Assembly: GCF_005938675.2 (NCBI RefSeq)
Contig: NZ_VCCH02000039.1
Location: forward strand, 1-64,000
Length of the DNA stretch: 64,000 nucleotides
Direction of reading: 5' to 3'
DNA from: Mycobacterium sp. KBS0706
GTDB taxonomy: Bacteria; Pseudomonadota; Alphaproteobacteria; DSM-16000; Inquilinaceae
A program made the position numbers and the translations under genes. A model generated the notes under the pieces. That model was not told the DNA's origin, did no database searches, and saw nothing but the letters and a program-made list of their open reading frames with translations. Shown here piece by piece: positions 1-10,452 of the stretch. Every line of letters starts with the position of its first letter. Positions within the stretch are counted from its first letter, which is position 1.

Positions 1-96
1 GTTACCGACCCGGCTTTTGCAACCTTCTTTTGGCTGCTCTCCGCTGCGTCGCTCTCTTTCGAGTTCGTCGCCGCGGCGTCGCCGTCGGTGGAGCGG

Positions 97-125
97 TTTA
101 TAGGGGGGTGATCCGGGGCACGCAA
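97..125 (-). promoter_or_regulatory. Strong sigma70-like promoter reading out of the left edge
   Basis: On the minus strand there is TTGCGT (120-125), a 17-bp spacer and TATAAA (97-102), with a T-rich/A-rich tract just upstream (128-134) that could act as an UP element. The stretch between this and the left edge has no convincing gene. The arrangement and the downstream leader resemble stable-RNA (rRNA/tRNA) promoters of alphaproteobacteria, but the transcribed gene lies outside the window, so this is inference. Confidence 0.4.
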
Positions 126-177
126 GAGCTTTTTTGCACTTCCGTGAATTTCTTTTCCGAGCCCTCGGACGCCCCGC

Positions 178-600
178 TCAGAGCAGCCCGAGGGCCCTGA
201 GTTCCTGCTGCAGATGGGCCGGCAGGTCGCTCTCCGACGCCGCCCCCAGGTCGCGCGGCGCGGCGTCCGGGTCGAGATAGCGCCAGCCCTGGAAGGCGCG
301 CAGCGGCCGGGCCTCCACCGCCGTCAGCTCCGGGTCGTAGAGCAGCCGGCAATAGGTGTCGCCGTCCTCGTCGGTCACCATGAACATGTCGAGGATCGGC
401 TGCCGCACCAGGATGACGTGGCGGATCACCCAGAAGATCGAGCCGCCGCCGATCAGGTCGTCGCGCCGCGTCGGCATGCGCTTGGTGTAGCCGTAGACGA
501 CTTCGCGCCCGTCGACGACATGGCGCCGGCCCTGCTGGACCGTGGCGAGCTGGGCCGGCTCGGCGATGCCGACGGCGACCTTCAACAGATGGACAGGCAC
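178..600 (-). CDS. DUF1489 family protein
   Basis: A 140-residue soluble protein. The pattern MPVHLLKVAVGI at the N-terminus, then TKRMPTRRDDLIGGGS, WVIRHVI and RQPILD, is typical of the DUF1489 family, which is common in alphaproteobacteria and has no established biochemical role. Length matches the family. It lies 44 bp downstream of hmgL on the same strand and so may be the last gene of the mccA-hmgL transcript, although DUF1489 genes are not generally tied to leucine catabolism. The call to the family is good; no function can be given. Confidence 0.8.
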   Translation of the reverse strand: MPVHLLKVAVGIAEPAQLATVQQGRRHVVDGREVVYGYTKRMPTRRDDLIGGGSIFWVIRHVILVRQPILDMFMVTDEDGDTYCRLLYDPELTAVEARPLRAFQGWRYLDPDAAPRDLGAASESDLPAHLQQELRALGLL

Positions 601-644
601 AGTTCCTCCATGGCCGCGCCATCGCGGCCACGCTTCGGGATGAA

Positions 645-1547
645 TCAGGCGTCGCGGGCGATCAGCGCGCGGGCCGTCCTGGAGGCCGGCGGCCGGTCGA
701 GCACGCCCGAGATGAATCGGGTGGCGTCGAGCAGCCGGTCCAGGGCGACACCGCTGGCGATGCCGAGGCCGTCGAGAAGATAGACCACATCCTCGGTCGC
801 GACATTGCCCGTGGCACCCTTGGCATAAGGGCAGCCGCCGAGCCCCGCCACCGCGGAATCGACCACGGCGACGCCGCGCTGCAACGCCGCGTGGATGTTG
901 GCCACGGCCATGCCGTAGGTGTCGTGGAAATGGACCGCCAGAGATTCGCGCGGAATCCGGACCGCCACGGCCTCGACCATCGCCACTGCCTCGCCCGGGG
1001 TGCCGGTGCCGATGGTGTCGCCCAGGCTGACCTCGTAGCAGCCGAGATCGAACAGCGCGGCCGAGACCTCGGCCACCTTGGCCGGCGGCACCTCGCCCTC
1101 ATAAGGGCAGCCGAGCACGCAGGAGACGTAGCCGCGCACCTTGAGCCCCGCCGCCCGGGCCCGCGCCACGACCGGGGCGAATCGCGCCAGGCTCTCCGCG
1201 ATCGAGCAGTTGATGTTGCGCCGGCTGAAGCTCTCCGAGGCGGCACCGAACACCGCGATCTCCGTCGCTTTGGCGGCGAGCGCGGCGTCGAGGCCGGTCT
1301 CGTTCGGCACCAGCACCGGATAGGAGATGCCGGGCGCGCGCGCGATCCGGGCCATCACCTCGGCCGAATCGGCCATCTGCGGCACCCATTTCGGGCTGAC
1401 GAAGGCGCCGGCCTCGATCACCGTCAGCCCGGTGGCCGACAGGCGGTCGATCAGCCCGACCTTGGCCTCGAGCGGCACCACCGCCTTCTCGTTCTGCAGC
1501 CCGTCGCGCGGGCCGACCTCGACGATGCGGACCCGGGCCGGCAGCAT
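645..1547 (-). CDS. hmgL (liuE/mvaB): Hydroxymethylglutaryl-CoA lyase
   Basis: This 300-residue TIM-barrel enzyme of the HMGL-like family cleaves 3-hydroxy-3-methylglutaryl-CoA into acetoacetate and acetyl-CoA, the last step of leucine breakdown. The N-terminal VGPRDGLQNE contains the catalytic Arg-Asp pair (R14, D15), HFHDTYG carries metal-binding histidines, and GGCPYAKGATGN holds the C-terminal active-site cysteine loop. Length is normal. It begins 1 bp after the mccA stop, so the two are almost certainly co-transcribed and translationally coupled. The pathway assignment rests on this neighbour. Confidence 0.93.
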   Translation of the reverse strand: MLPARVRIVEVGPRDGLQNEKAVVPLEAKVGLIDRLSATGLTVIEAGAFVSPKWVPQMADSAEVMARIARAPGISYPVLVPNETGLDAALAAKATEIAVFGAASESFSRRNINCSIAESLARFAPVVARARAAGLKVRGYVSCVLGCPYEGEVPPAKVAEVSAALFDLGCYEVSLGDTIGTGTPGEAVAMVEAVAVRIPRESLAVHFHDTYGMAVANIHAALQRGVAVVDSAVAGLGGCPYAKGATGNVATEDVVYLLDGLGIASGVALDRLLDATRFISGVLDRPPASRTARALIARDA

Positions 1548-1548
1548 C

Positions 1549-3516
<1,968 letters not shown>

Positions 3517-3594
3517 TCCGGTCCCGAATCTGCCGCTGGGTTCGGGCAACAATCTAACAGGGCCGGTCCGCGGCGCACGCGGGAAATCGAAGCG

Positions 3595-4242
3595 CTATTT
3601 CGGCCGCCCATCGGCCAGCACCAGCCTCGCCGCCAGGCCGAGGAAGACGATGCCGGTGAAGGCGTTCAGCAGGCGCGCCACGATCGGCCGCCGGGCCAGG
3701 ATCCGGCCGACGCCGCCGGAGGACATCCCGACCAGCGCGTTGATGGTCGTGCCGGAGATGTTGCCCAGCGTGCCCAATACCAGGATCTGCAGCACCGCGC
3801 TGTGCGCCGGGTCGACGAATTGGGGCAGGAAGGCGATGAAGAACAGCGCCACCTTCGGGTTCAGGACGTTGGTGACCATGCCGTCGAAGAAGATCCGGCC
3901 CGCCGGCCGCGGCGGCAGCGGCCCGACGGCGCCGAGGCCGGCGCCAGAACCGGCGGCGACGCCGCGCAGCGTCTTCACCGCCAGCCACAGCAGATAGGCG
4001 GCGCCGCCCCAGCGCAGGATCTCGAAGGCGGTCGGCGAGGCGGCGAACAGCCCGGCCAGGCCCAGTGCCGCCGCCATGGTGTGCACCGCCGCACCGCCGC
4101 CGATGCCGAGCGCCGCGGCCAGGCCGGCGCGCGGGCCGCGGGCGACGCCGTTGGCGAAGCAGAACAGCATGTCGGGCCCGGGCGTGAGGTTCAGCGCCAG
4201 GGCGGCGGCCATGTACAGCGCGAGCGTGGCCGGATCGAACAT
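3595..4242 (-). CDS. LysE/RhtB family amino-acid exporter
   Basis: A 215-residue inner-membrane protein with about six hydrophobic segments. The N-terminal NLTPGPDMLF loop and the LRWGGAAYLLWLAVK segment are signatures of LysE/RhtB exporters, which pump out amino acids or their derivatives. It sits 78 bp upstream of mccA on the same strand, so it may feed transcription into mccA-hmgL. The substrate cannot be read from the sequence; a branched-chain or D-amino acid would suit the neighbours, but that is guesswork. Confidence 0.85.
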   Translation of the reverse strand: MFDPATLALYMAAALALNLTPGPDMLFCFANGVARGPRAGLAAALGIGGGAAVHTMAAALGLAGLFAASPTAFEILRWGGAAYLLWLAVKTLRGVAAGSGAGLGAVGPLPPRPAGRIFFDGMVTNVLNPKVALFFIAFLPQFVDPAHSAVLQILVLGTLGNISGTTINALVGMSSGGVGRILARRPIVARLLNAFTGIVFLGLAARLVLADGRPK

Positions 4243-4328
4243 GAGGGCCTTCCGATCTTTGGCGGACGACCGATCCTAGAAGGCCGGCCGGCATCCGCCA
4301 GCCCCGCGGACGCATGGCCGCCCCGCCC

Positions 4329-5570
4329 TCAGAACCGGTCGGCTCGATAGGGCGACGGGTCGACCACGGTCTCGCCGCCGGTGATCATCTCGGCCAGCAG
4401 CCGGCCGGTGACCGGCCCCAGGGTGAAGCCGTGATGGGCGTGGCCGAAGGCGAGCCACAGCCCCTTGTGCCGCGGCGCCGGGCCGATCACCGGCCGCATG
4501 TCGGGCAGGCAGGGCCGCGCGCCCATCCAGGGCTGGTCGTCGACCCGGCTGTCCAGCGGGAACAGGATTTTCGCCGCCTCCTCGGCGGCCTGGAGCTGCA
4601 CCGGCGTCGGCGGCGCGTCGCGCGGGCCGATCTCGACGCCGGTGGTCAGGCGGACGCCGCGCGCCATCGGCGTCAGCAGAAAGCCCTGGTCGTCGTCCAG
4701 CACCGGTCGCTTCAGCACGGCATTGCCGCGCGGCCGGTAATGCATGTGGTAGCCGCGCTTGACCGCGAGCGGCAGGCGGTAGCCGAGCGGCCGCAGCAGG
4801 TCGAGCGACCAGGGCCCGAGCGCCACCACCGCCTCGCGCGCCAGCACCGGCCCGTCCGGCCCCTGCAGGCTCCAGCCGCCCTCCGCCGGCTGCAGCGACC
4901 GGGCGTCGGCCTGCACCAGGCGGCCGCCGCGGCGCAGGAACAGCTCGGCATAGCCCTTGGTGACGGCCCCTGGGTCTGAGACCGAGACCGGATCCATCCA
5001 GTGCACGCCGCCGGCCAGCCCCTCCACCAGATGCGGCTCCAGCGCCCGGATCTGGCCTGGGTCAAGCACTCCGAAATTCAGGCCGTGGGCGGCGGCAACG
5101 GCCCTGCCAGCCTCCCCCGCCTCGAGGCTGCGGGCGCTGCGATAGACCGAGAGCCAGCCGGTGTCGCGCGCCAGATGGGTAATCCCGGCCTGCTCCAGCA
5201 GCGGCCGATGTTCGTCCAGGCAGCGCTCGATCAGCGGCAGCATCGCCCGCGCCGCCTCGGCCAGCCGGGCCGGGGAGGAATGGCGCCAGTACTGGAACAG
5301 CCAGGGCGCGATCCGCGGCAGGAAGGCCCAGTGGTAGCGGGCGTCGATCCGCCGGTTCGAGGCATAGCGCAGCAGCTCGGTCAGCGACCGCGGGAAGGCA
5401 TAGGGCACGACGCTGGCCCGCTCGATCAGCCCGGCATTGCCGTGGCTGGTCTCCTCGCCCGGGCGGCGGCGGTCGACCAGCACCACCGACCGGCCGCGCG
5501 CCTGCAGATGCAGGGCGGTCGAGACCCCGATGATTCCGGCCCCGAGCACGGCGACATCGCTTCTGATCAC
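4329..5570 (-). CDS. FAD-dependent D-amino-acid dehydrogenase (DadA-like)
   Basis: A 413-residue DAO-type flavoprotein. The GTG start at 5570 places the dinucleotide-binding GAGIIGVSTALHL at the very N-terminus, and AAAGG lies about 10 nt upstream; longer upstream starts add only out-of-family sequence. It has the SHGNAG motif after the first beta-alpha unit and a C-terminal FGHAHHGFTLGP segment typical of DadA-type membrane-associated dehydrogenases that pass electrons from D-amino acids to quinone. Divergent from the GH20 gene, with a shared 254-bp intergenic region. Substrate range is unknown; other D-amino-acid or imino-acid oxidoreductases are possible. Confidence 0.85.
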   Translation of the reverse strand: MIRSDVAVLGAGIIGVSTALHLQARGRSVVLVDRRRPGEETSHGNAGLIERASVVPYAFPRSLTELLRYASNRRIDARYHWAFLPRIAPWLFQYWRHSSPARLAEAARAMLPLIERCLDEHRPLLEQAGITHLARDTGWLSVYRSARSLEAGEAGRAVAAAHGLNFGVLDPGQIRALEPHLVEGLAGGVHWMDPVSVSDPGAVTKGYAELFLRRGGRLVQADARSLQPAEGGWSLQGPDGPVLAREAVVALGPWSLDLLRPLGYRLPLAVKRGYHMHYRPRGNAVLKRPVLDDDQGFLLTPMARGVRLTTGVEIGPRDAPPTPVQLQAAEEAAKILFPLDSRVDDQPWMGARPCLPDMRPVIGPAPRHKGLWLAFGHAHHGFTLGPVTGRLLAEMITGGETVVDPSPYRADRF

Positions 5571-5685
5571 GGTCCGAGTGCCTTTCTGGAGCCTGCCGCC
5601 CGGCCGGCCCGATGCCCGCATAGCACATCCCGCAGGGGTTGGCAGGCGACCGCCCGGACCAGTCCGCGCAAATCTACGTCGATGG

Positions 5686-5697
5686 TGGTATAGACCA
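5686..5697. promoter_or_regulatory. NagQ/DasR/NagR-type GntR operator
   Basis: TGGTATAGACCA has perfect TGGT/ACCA arms around a 4-bp core and matches the operator consensus of the GntR-family GlcNAc-responsive regulators (NagQ, DasR, NagR: TGGTCTAGACCA/TGGTATAGACCA). It lies 128 bp upstream of the hexosaminidase start and 116 bp upstream of the divergent dehydrogenase start. The regulator itself is not adjacent. Confidence 0.65.
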
Positions 5698-5824
5698 TTG
5701 CCTTCGCCCGGCAGCCGTGGGCAGCATGCCTGCAGCAGACGGCGCGTCGTCGATCGCGACGGCTTGGCAGCCGGGCTGCGGGGACCGGCCGGTCCCATTC
5801 CCACCAACCGCGAAGGCCCGACCG

Positions 5825-7861
5825 ATGACGTCCCCGTTCCGACTCGAAACCTTCTGGCGGCCCGCCGAAGGCGGCGACTCCCTGAGCTACACGCTGCGGC
5901 TGACCAACCGGTCGGACCGGACGGTCTCGGGCTTCAAGCTCTGCGTCAGCGGGCCCGCCCGGATCGACCCCGCCGCGGTGATCGAGGGCGGCACGCTGAC
6001 CGCCCGGCTGTCCAACCACTCCGAATTCACGCCGCCCCCGGATCTGCAACTGGTCCCCGGCGCCAGCTGGACGATCACGGCACGGGGCCTGAGCTATCCG
6101 CTGCGCCATTGGACCGACGGCGCCACCACCGCCTATGTCGCGCTGGCCGATGGGTCGACCGCGCCGGTCGCCACCGCGCCGACGCATTCGGCCGCCGACA
6201 ATGCGCCGCTGAAGCGGGGCACCGAGCGCTTCCCCGTCCCAGCCTCGGTGACGATGTCGATCTCGGGCACGATCGCGCCGGTGCCGGTCTCGGTGATTCC
6301 CTGGCCGGAAAAGGTCGCCGTCAGCGGCCGCCGCGCGGTGCCCGCCGGGCTGGCGCCAAAGGGCCAGGACGCCGAAGCCGGGCGGGCCATCGCCGCCTTC
6401 GCCGAGGTGACCACCGCGCTGTTCCCGTCCGAAGGCATCGTGCGCCCCGAGGCGGAGGGCGGCCTGGCCGTCGATCTCGCGACCGAGCCGGGGTTCGGGC
6501 CCGAGGCCTATCGCATCGCCTTCACCCAGGACGCCGTCGCCGTCCAGGCCAGCACCCGCACCGGCCTGCTGTACGGGCTGATCACGCTCGGCCAGATCTG
6601 GCGCGGCGCCAGGCGCCACCCGGAGACCTTCTTGTTCCCCGCGGCGGGCGAGATCGAGGATTCGCCGGCGCATGGCTGGCGCGGGTCGCATCTCGACGTC
6701 GCCCGGCAGTTCTACGCCTCGGCCGAGGTCGCGCGGTTCGTACAGCTGCTGGCCTGGAGCAAGATGAACCGCTTCCACTGGCACCTGTCGGATGACGAGG
6801 CCTGGCGCGTCGAGATCGACGCCTATCCGGAGCTGACCAAGGTCGGCGCCTGGCGCGGCCACGGGCTGGCGCTGCCGCCGCTGCTCGGCTCCGGCCCCGA
6901 GCCGCAGGGCGGCTACTACAGCAAGCAGGCGATCCGCGACCTGGTCGGCCTGGCCGACCGCCTGGGCATCGTCGTGGTGCCGGAGATCGACATCCCCGGC
7001 CATTGCTACGCCGTGCTGCATGCGCTGCCGCAGTTGCGCGACCCGGGCGAGCATGGCGAGTACCAGTCGGTGCAGGGCTTTCCCAACAATTGCCTGAACC
7101 CGGCGCATGAGCCGGTCTACGGCTTCCTCGAGACGGTGTTCGACGAGCTGATCGCGCTGTTCCCGTCGAAGATCCTGCATGTCGGCGCGGACGAGGTGCC
7201 ACTGGCCGCCTGGTCCGGATCGCCGCTGGCGCTCGACCGACTGCGCCAGACCGGCGGCGAGGCGCTGGCCGCGCAGCACGCCGGGCTGGTGAACACGATC
7301 GGCAACAAGCACGGCGCCGACGCCATCGAAGGCTCGGCGACGGCCGTGCTGCAGGCCGGGTTCCTGCAGCGGGTCCAGCGCTTCCTGGCCTCGCGCGGCG
7401 TGGTGACCGGCGGCTGGGAGGAGGCGGCGCATGGCGACGTGATCGCGAAGGACAAGAGCTACCTGGTCGGCTGGCGATCGGTCGAGGCCAGCGCCGAGTT
7501 GGCCGGCCGCGGCTACGGCGTCGTCGTCGCACCCGGGCAGCGCTACTACCTCGACATGTCGCAGGGCACCGCCTGGTTCGAGCCGGGCGCCGGCTGGGCC
7601 GGCTGGTCCGGGCCGCGGGAGACCTACGAGTTCGAGGCCACCCAGGGCTGGACCGAGGACCAGCTGAAGCACCTGATGGGTGTGCAGGCCTGCATCTGGT
7701 CCGAGCCGATGACCGACCGCGCCGTGTTCGACCGGCTGGTCTTCCCCCGGCTGTCGGCCATCGCCGAGGCCGGCTGGACCCGGCGGGAGGCGAAGTCGTG
7801 GGCACGCTTCAGCGCCCTGGCCGGGCTGATGCCGAATCTGTACGGGCATTGGGCGGACTGA
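5825..7861 (+). CDS. Beta-N-acetylhexosaminidase, glycoside hydrolase family 20
   Basis: This 678-residue enzyme removes terminal N-acetylglucosamine or N-acetylgalactosamine residues, for instance from chitin oligomers or peptidoglycan fragments. An N-terminal beta domain is followed by a GH20b-like domain and the catalytic barrel. In the barrel, RFHWHLSDDEAWR is a substrate-binding signature and HVGADEV supplies the Asp-Glu catalytic pair (D456-E457) used in substrate-assisted catalysis. I choose the ATG at 5825, preceded by GAAGG. No signal peptide is visible, suggesting a cytoplasmic enzyme acting on imported oligosaccharides. The upstream operator implies induction by amino sugars. Confidence 0.93.
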   Translation: MTSPFRLETFWRPAEGGDSLSYTLRLTNRSDRTVSGFKLCVSGPARIDPAAVIEGGTLTARLSNHSEFTPPPDLQLVPGASWTITARGLSYPLRHWTDGATTAYVALADGSTAPVATAPTHSAADNAPLKRGTERFPVPASVTMSISGTIAPVPVSVIPWPEKVAVSGRRAVPAGLAPKGQDAEAGRAIAAFAEVTTALFPSEGIVRPEAEGGLAVDLATEPGFGPEAYRIAFTQDAVAVQASTRTGLLYGLITLGQIWRGARRHPETFLFPAAGEIEDSPAHGWRGSHLDVARQFYASAEVARFVQLLAWSKMNRFHWHLSDDEAWRVEIDAYPELTKVGAWRGHGLALPPLLGSGPEPQGGYYSKQAIRDLVGLADRLGIVVVPEIDIPGHCYAVLHALPQLRDPGEHGEYQSVQGFPNNCLNPAHEPVYGFLETVFDELIALFPSKILHVGADEVPLAAWSGSPLALDRLRQTGGEALAAQHAGLVNTIGNKHGADAIEGSATAVLQAGFLQRVQRFLASRGVVTGGWEEAAHGDVIAKDKSYLVGWRSVEASAELAGRGYGVVVAPGQRYYLDMSQGTAWFEPGAGWAGWSGPRETYEFEATQGWTEDQLKHLMGVQACIWSEPMTDRAVFDRLVFPRLSAIAEAGWTRREAKSWARFSALAGLMPNLYGHWAD

Positions 7862-7870
7862 TCCGGACAA

Positions 7871-7965
7871 TCATGGCGAGGCGCCCCTCGAACTTGATCC
7901 GGGGAGCCGTGGCCATCCAGAGGGCGGTGACACTGGATGGCCACACCCCTTCGGGCTCGCCATGA
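7871..7965. repeat. Nested inverted repeat element, copy A
   Basis: Outer arms TCATGGCGAG (7871-7880) and CTCGCCATGA (7956-7965) are perfect complements, as are inner arms GTGGCCATCCAG (7909-7920) and CTGGATGGCCAC (7933-7944). The same two arm pairs recur at 31199-31287, in another intergenic region. The element lies 9 bp past the hexosaminidase stop, so its transcript would fold into a strong hairpin there. It resembles the short palindromic repeats scattered in alphaproteobacterial genomes. Confidence 0.85.
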
Positions 7966-8056
7966 CGGGTCGATGTCTCGGGCCGTCGGTATAAGATGAT
8001 CCCACGGGCAACTCGACCCGACCCATCGGCCAGGTGAAGCCCGAGGGAGAACAGGG

Positions 8057-8800
8057 ATGGGAGAGACCAGGATCGACGAGATCGCCGACGGCATCTATCG
8101 GCTGTCGACCTATGTGCCGGAGATCGCGCCGCCGGCCGGCTTCACCTTCAACCAGTTCCTGATCACGGCCGATGAGCCGCTGCTGTTCCATTGCGGGCCG
8201 CGGCGGATGTTTCCGTCCGTCGCCGCCGCCATGACCCGGGTGATGCCGGTCGACCGGCTGCGCTGGATCGGCTTCGGCCATGTCGAGGCCGATGAGTGCG
8301 GCGCCATGAACGAATGGCTGGCGGCAGCGCCGCAGGCCCAGCTGATGCAGGGCGGGATCGGCTGCATGGTGTCGATCAACGACATGGCCGACCGGCCGCC
8401 GCGGCCCCTGGCCGATGGCGAGGTGATCGACCTCGGGGGCAAGCGCCTGCGCCACCTGGACACGCCGCAGATCCCGCATGGCTGGGACGCCGGGCTGTTG
8501 TACGAGGAAACCACCGGGACGTTGCTGTGCGGCGACCTGTTCGCGCATGTCGGCGATGGCCCGGCCGTGACCGGGAACGACGTCGTCGGCCCGGCCCGCG
8601 CCGCGGAGGACATGTTCGGCCCCAGCGCCCTGACGCCCATGACGGCGCCGACGATCCGCCGGCTCGCCGGGCTGTCGCCGCATACACTCGGCATCATGCA
8701 TGGATCATGCTTCCACGGCGACGGGGCGGCCGCCCTGAACGCGCTGGCCGACGACTATGCGCGCCGGCTGCAGGAGCAGTTGGACCGCCTGACGGAGTGA
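8057..8800 (+). CDS. MBL-fold hydrolase, flavodiiron ODP-like
   Basis: A 247-residue metallo-beta-lactamase-fold protein. The metal loop is GHVEADECG, i.e. the H-x-E-x-D arrangement of the oxygen-binding diiron domain of flavodiiron proteins rather than the usual HxHxDH. A later CGDLFAH and a C-terminal IMHGSCFHG supply further ligands. No flavodoxin domain is attached, so electrons would have to come from a separate partner; an oxygen- or NO-reducing role is possible but unproven. It stands alone, 195 bp after the hexosaminidase, with repeat copy A between them. Confidence 0.8.
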   Translation: MGETRIDEIADGIYRLSTYVPEIAPPAGFTFNQFLITADEPLLFHCGPRRMFPSVAAAMTRVMPVDRLRWIGFGHVEADECGAMNEWLAAAPQAQLMQGGIGCMVSINDMADRPPRPLADGEVIDLGGKRLRHLDTPQIPHGWDAGLLYEETTGTLLCGDLFAHVGDGPAVTGNDVVGPARAAEDMFGPSALTPMTAPTIRRLAGLSPHTLGIMHGSCFHGDGAAALNALADDYARRLQEQLDRLTE

Positions 8801-9002
8801 GTCGCTAGCCTGCGCCATCCCCTAATCCTGGGGGAGTGCGGCGGGGCCGCGTTCCGACGACACTGCGACTCGCCTGGGGGGCGGGAATGCGCCGGGCTGT
8901 CCTGTGCCATCGGTAACAGGCCGGGGGAACGGCCCGGCGCATCCTTCTCGGCGCGGCAGGCAGGATTGCGATTCCGCCGCCGTCGCCGATCAACGAGGGA
9001 CC

Positions 9003-9380
9003 ATGATGCGCAGCATCGACAGAGCGTTCTTCATCCTGGCCGTGCTGATGGGGCTGGCCGGCATGCTGCTGGGGATCCAGATGGGCATGGCCCACGATTT
9101 CCAGCTGGTGCCGGTGCACGCCCACATCAATCTGGTCGGCTGGGTATCGCTCGCCCTGTTCGGCATCGGCTACCGACTGGGCTTCGCCAAGGCCGGCGGG
9201 CTGGGCGTGCTCCATTTCTGGATCGCCGCCGCCGGCGCCATCCTGCTGCCGGTCGGCATCTACCTGGCCACGACCCGGCAGCAGGAGGCCGTGGTCATCA
9301 TCGGCTCGGTGCTGGTGCTCGCCTCGATGCTGCTGTTCCTGGTCAATGTCGTGCGGGCCTGGAACACGCCGGCCGGCTGA
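9003..9380 (+). CDS. Small cytochrome-oxidase-subunit-I-like membrane protein
   Basis: A 125-residue integral membrane protein with four predicted transmembrane helices. The segment HAHINLVGWVSLALFG resembles a histidine-bearing helix of cbb3 oxidase/NorB catalytic subunits, but the protein is only about a quarter of their length and cannot be an oxidase by itself. I chose the ATG at 9003 because it begins the first helix directly. It ends exactly where the convergent enoyl-CoA hydratase ends. Homologous mini-proteins occur in other alphaproteobacteria; haem or metal binding by the HxH pair is an inference. Confidence 0.65.
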   Translation: MMRSIDRAFFILAVLMGLAGMLLGIQMGMAHDFQLVPVHAHINLVGWVSLALFGIGYRLGFAKAGGLGVLHFWIAAAGAILLPVGIYLATTRQQEAVVIIGSVLVLASMLLFLVNVVRAWNTPAG

Positions 9381-10157
9381 TCAGCCGAGCCAGGACGGCT
9401 TGCGCTTCTCCAGGAAGGCGGCGACGCCTTCCTTGCCCTCGCCACCGGCGCGAATTCCGGCGATGCGACGGGCACAGTCGTCCTCGACCTCGGCCGGCGC
9501 GCGGCCGGCCACCGCAGCGACAAGGTCCTTGGCCGCCCGGACCGCCGTCGGGCCGTTGCCGCGCAGCGCCGCCAGGACCTGCCGCGCCGCCTCCTCCAGC
9601 CCGTCGCTCGCCGCCAGCTCGTGCACCAGGCCGAGGCGCCGGGCCTCGACCGCATCGAAGCGCTCGGCGGTCAGGAAGTAGCGGCGGGCCGCGCGGACGC
9701 CGATGGCGCGCACGACATAGGGGCTGATCACCGCCGGGATCAGGCCGAGCTTGACCTCGGACAGCGAGAAGGCAGCCGCCTCGGTGGCGATGGCGATGTC
9801 GCAGCAGGCGACCAGCCCGACCCCGCCGCCATAGGCCGCGCCATGGACCAGGGCCACCGTCGGCTTCGGCAGCGTGTCGATGGTGCGCATCAGCGCCGCC
9901 AGGCCCTGGGCGTCGGCCAGGTTGGCGGCCTCGTCATAGGCCGCCATCCGGCGCATCCAGTCGAGATCGGCGCCGGCCGAGAAGCTCTTGCCGGCACCGC
10001 GCAGCACCACCGCGCGCACCGCATCGTCGGCGCCGAGCCTGGCGAAACCCGCCGTCAGCTCGGCGATGACATGCTCGTCGAAGGCGTTGTGGCGGTCCGG
10101 CCGGTCCATGACGACCGTGCCGATGCCGTTCCCGATCTCGACCCGGACCGCGCTCAT
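9381..10157 (-). CDS. liuC: Enoyl-CoA hydratase/isomerase family, probable methylglutaconyl-CoA hydratase
   Basis: A 258-residue crotonase-fold protein. GAGKSFSAGADLDWMRRM forms the first part of the oxyanion hole and HGAAYGGGVGLVACCDI the second, with downstream ALRGNG. In the liu pathway this step hydrates 3-methylglutaconyl-CoA to HMG-CoA; the assignment to that substrate rests on the position behind mccB. I start at the ATG at 10157, which overlaps the stop of the small membrane protein by 4 bp, showing translational coupling. A broader short-chain enoyl-CoA hydratase role cannot be excluded. Confidence 0.85.
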   Translation of the reverse strand: MSAVRVEIGNGIGTVVMDRPDRHNAFDEHVIAELTAGFARLGADDAVRAVVLRGAGKSFSAGADLDWMRRMAAYDEAANLADAQGLAALMRTIDTLPKPTVALVHGAAYGGGVGLVACCDIAIATEAAAFSLSEVKLGLIPAVISPYVVRAIGVRAARRYFLTAERFDAVEARRLGLVHELAASDGLEEAARQVLAALRGNGPTAVRAAKDLVAAVAGRAPAEVEDDCARRIAGIRAGGEGKEGVAAFLEKRKPSWLG

Positions 10158-10452
10158 CGCACCACCCAGCTCAGCACCAAGAGACCCAGCAGCGCCCAAA
10201 CCACGCCGGCCACGATCGACCGGGCGATGAAGGCGCGGACGGCACAATACAGCAGGAACAGGCCGAGGATCAGCAGCGCGAAGGAGAAGATCGAGGCGTT
10301 CATCCCGATCGAGCGGGCCATGCCGCCGAGGAAATCGTTCACCGCACCGCCGAGGCCGTCAACCACCGCCCGGATCGCGCGGATGATGAAGCCAATCAGC
10401 CCGCCCAGCGCCTCGCCGAGCCATTCGAAGAAGTTGCTCTGAATCATTCCGC

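Noticed and set aside
1..111. Short plus-strand open frame entering from the left edge
   Set aside because: Ser/Ala-rich, no homology features, and it overlaps a strong promoter pattern on the other strand.
5567..7870. 767-codon minus-strand open frame opposite the hexosaminidase
   Set aside because: Same GC artefact; the GH20 catalytic motifs lie on the plus strand in a full-length protein.
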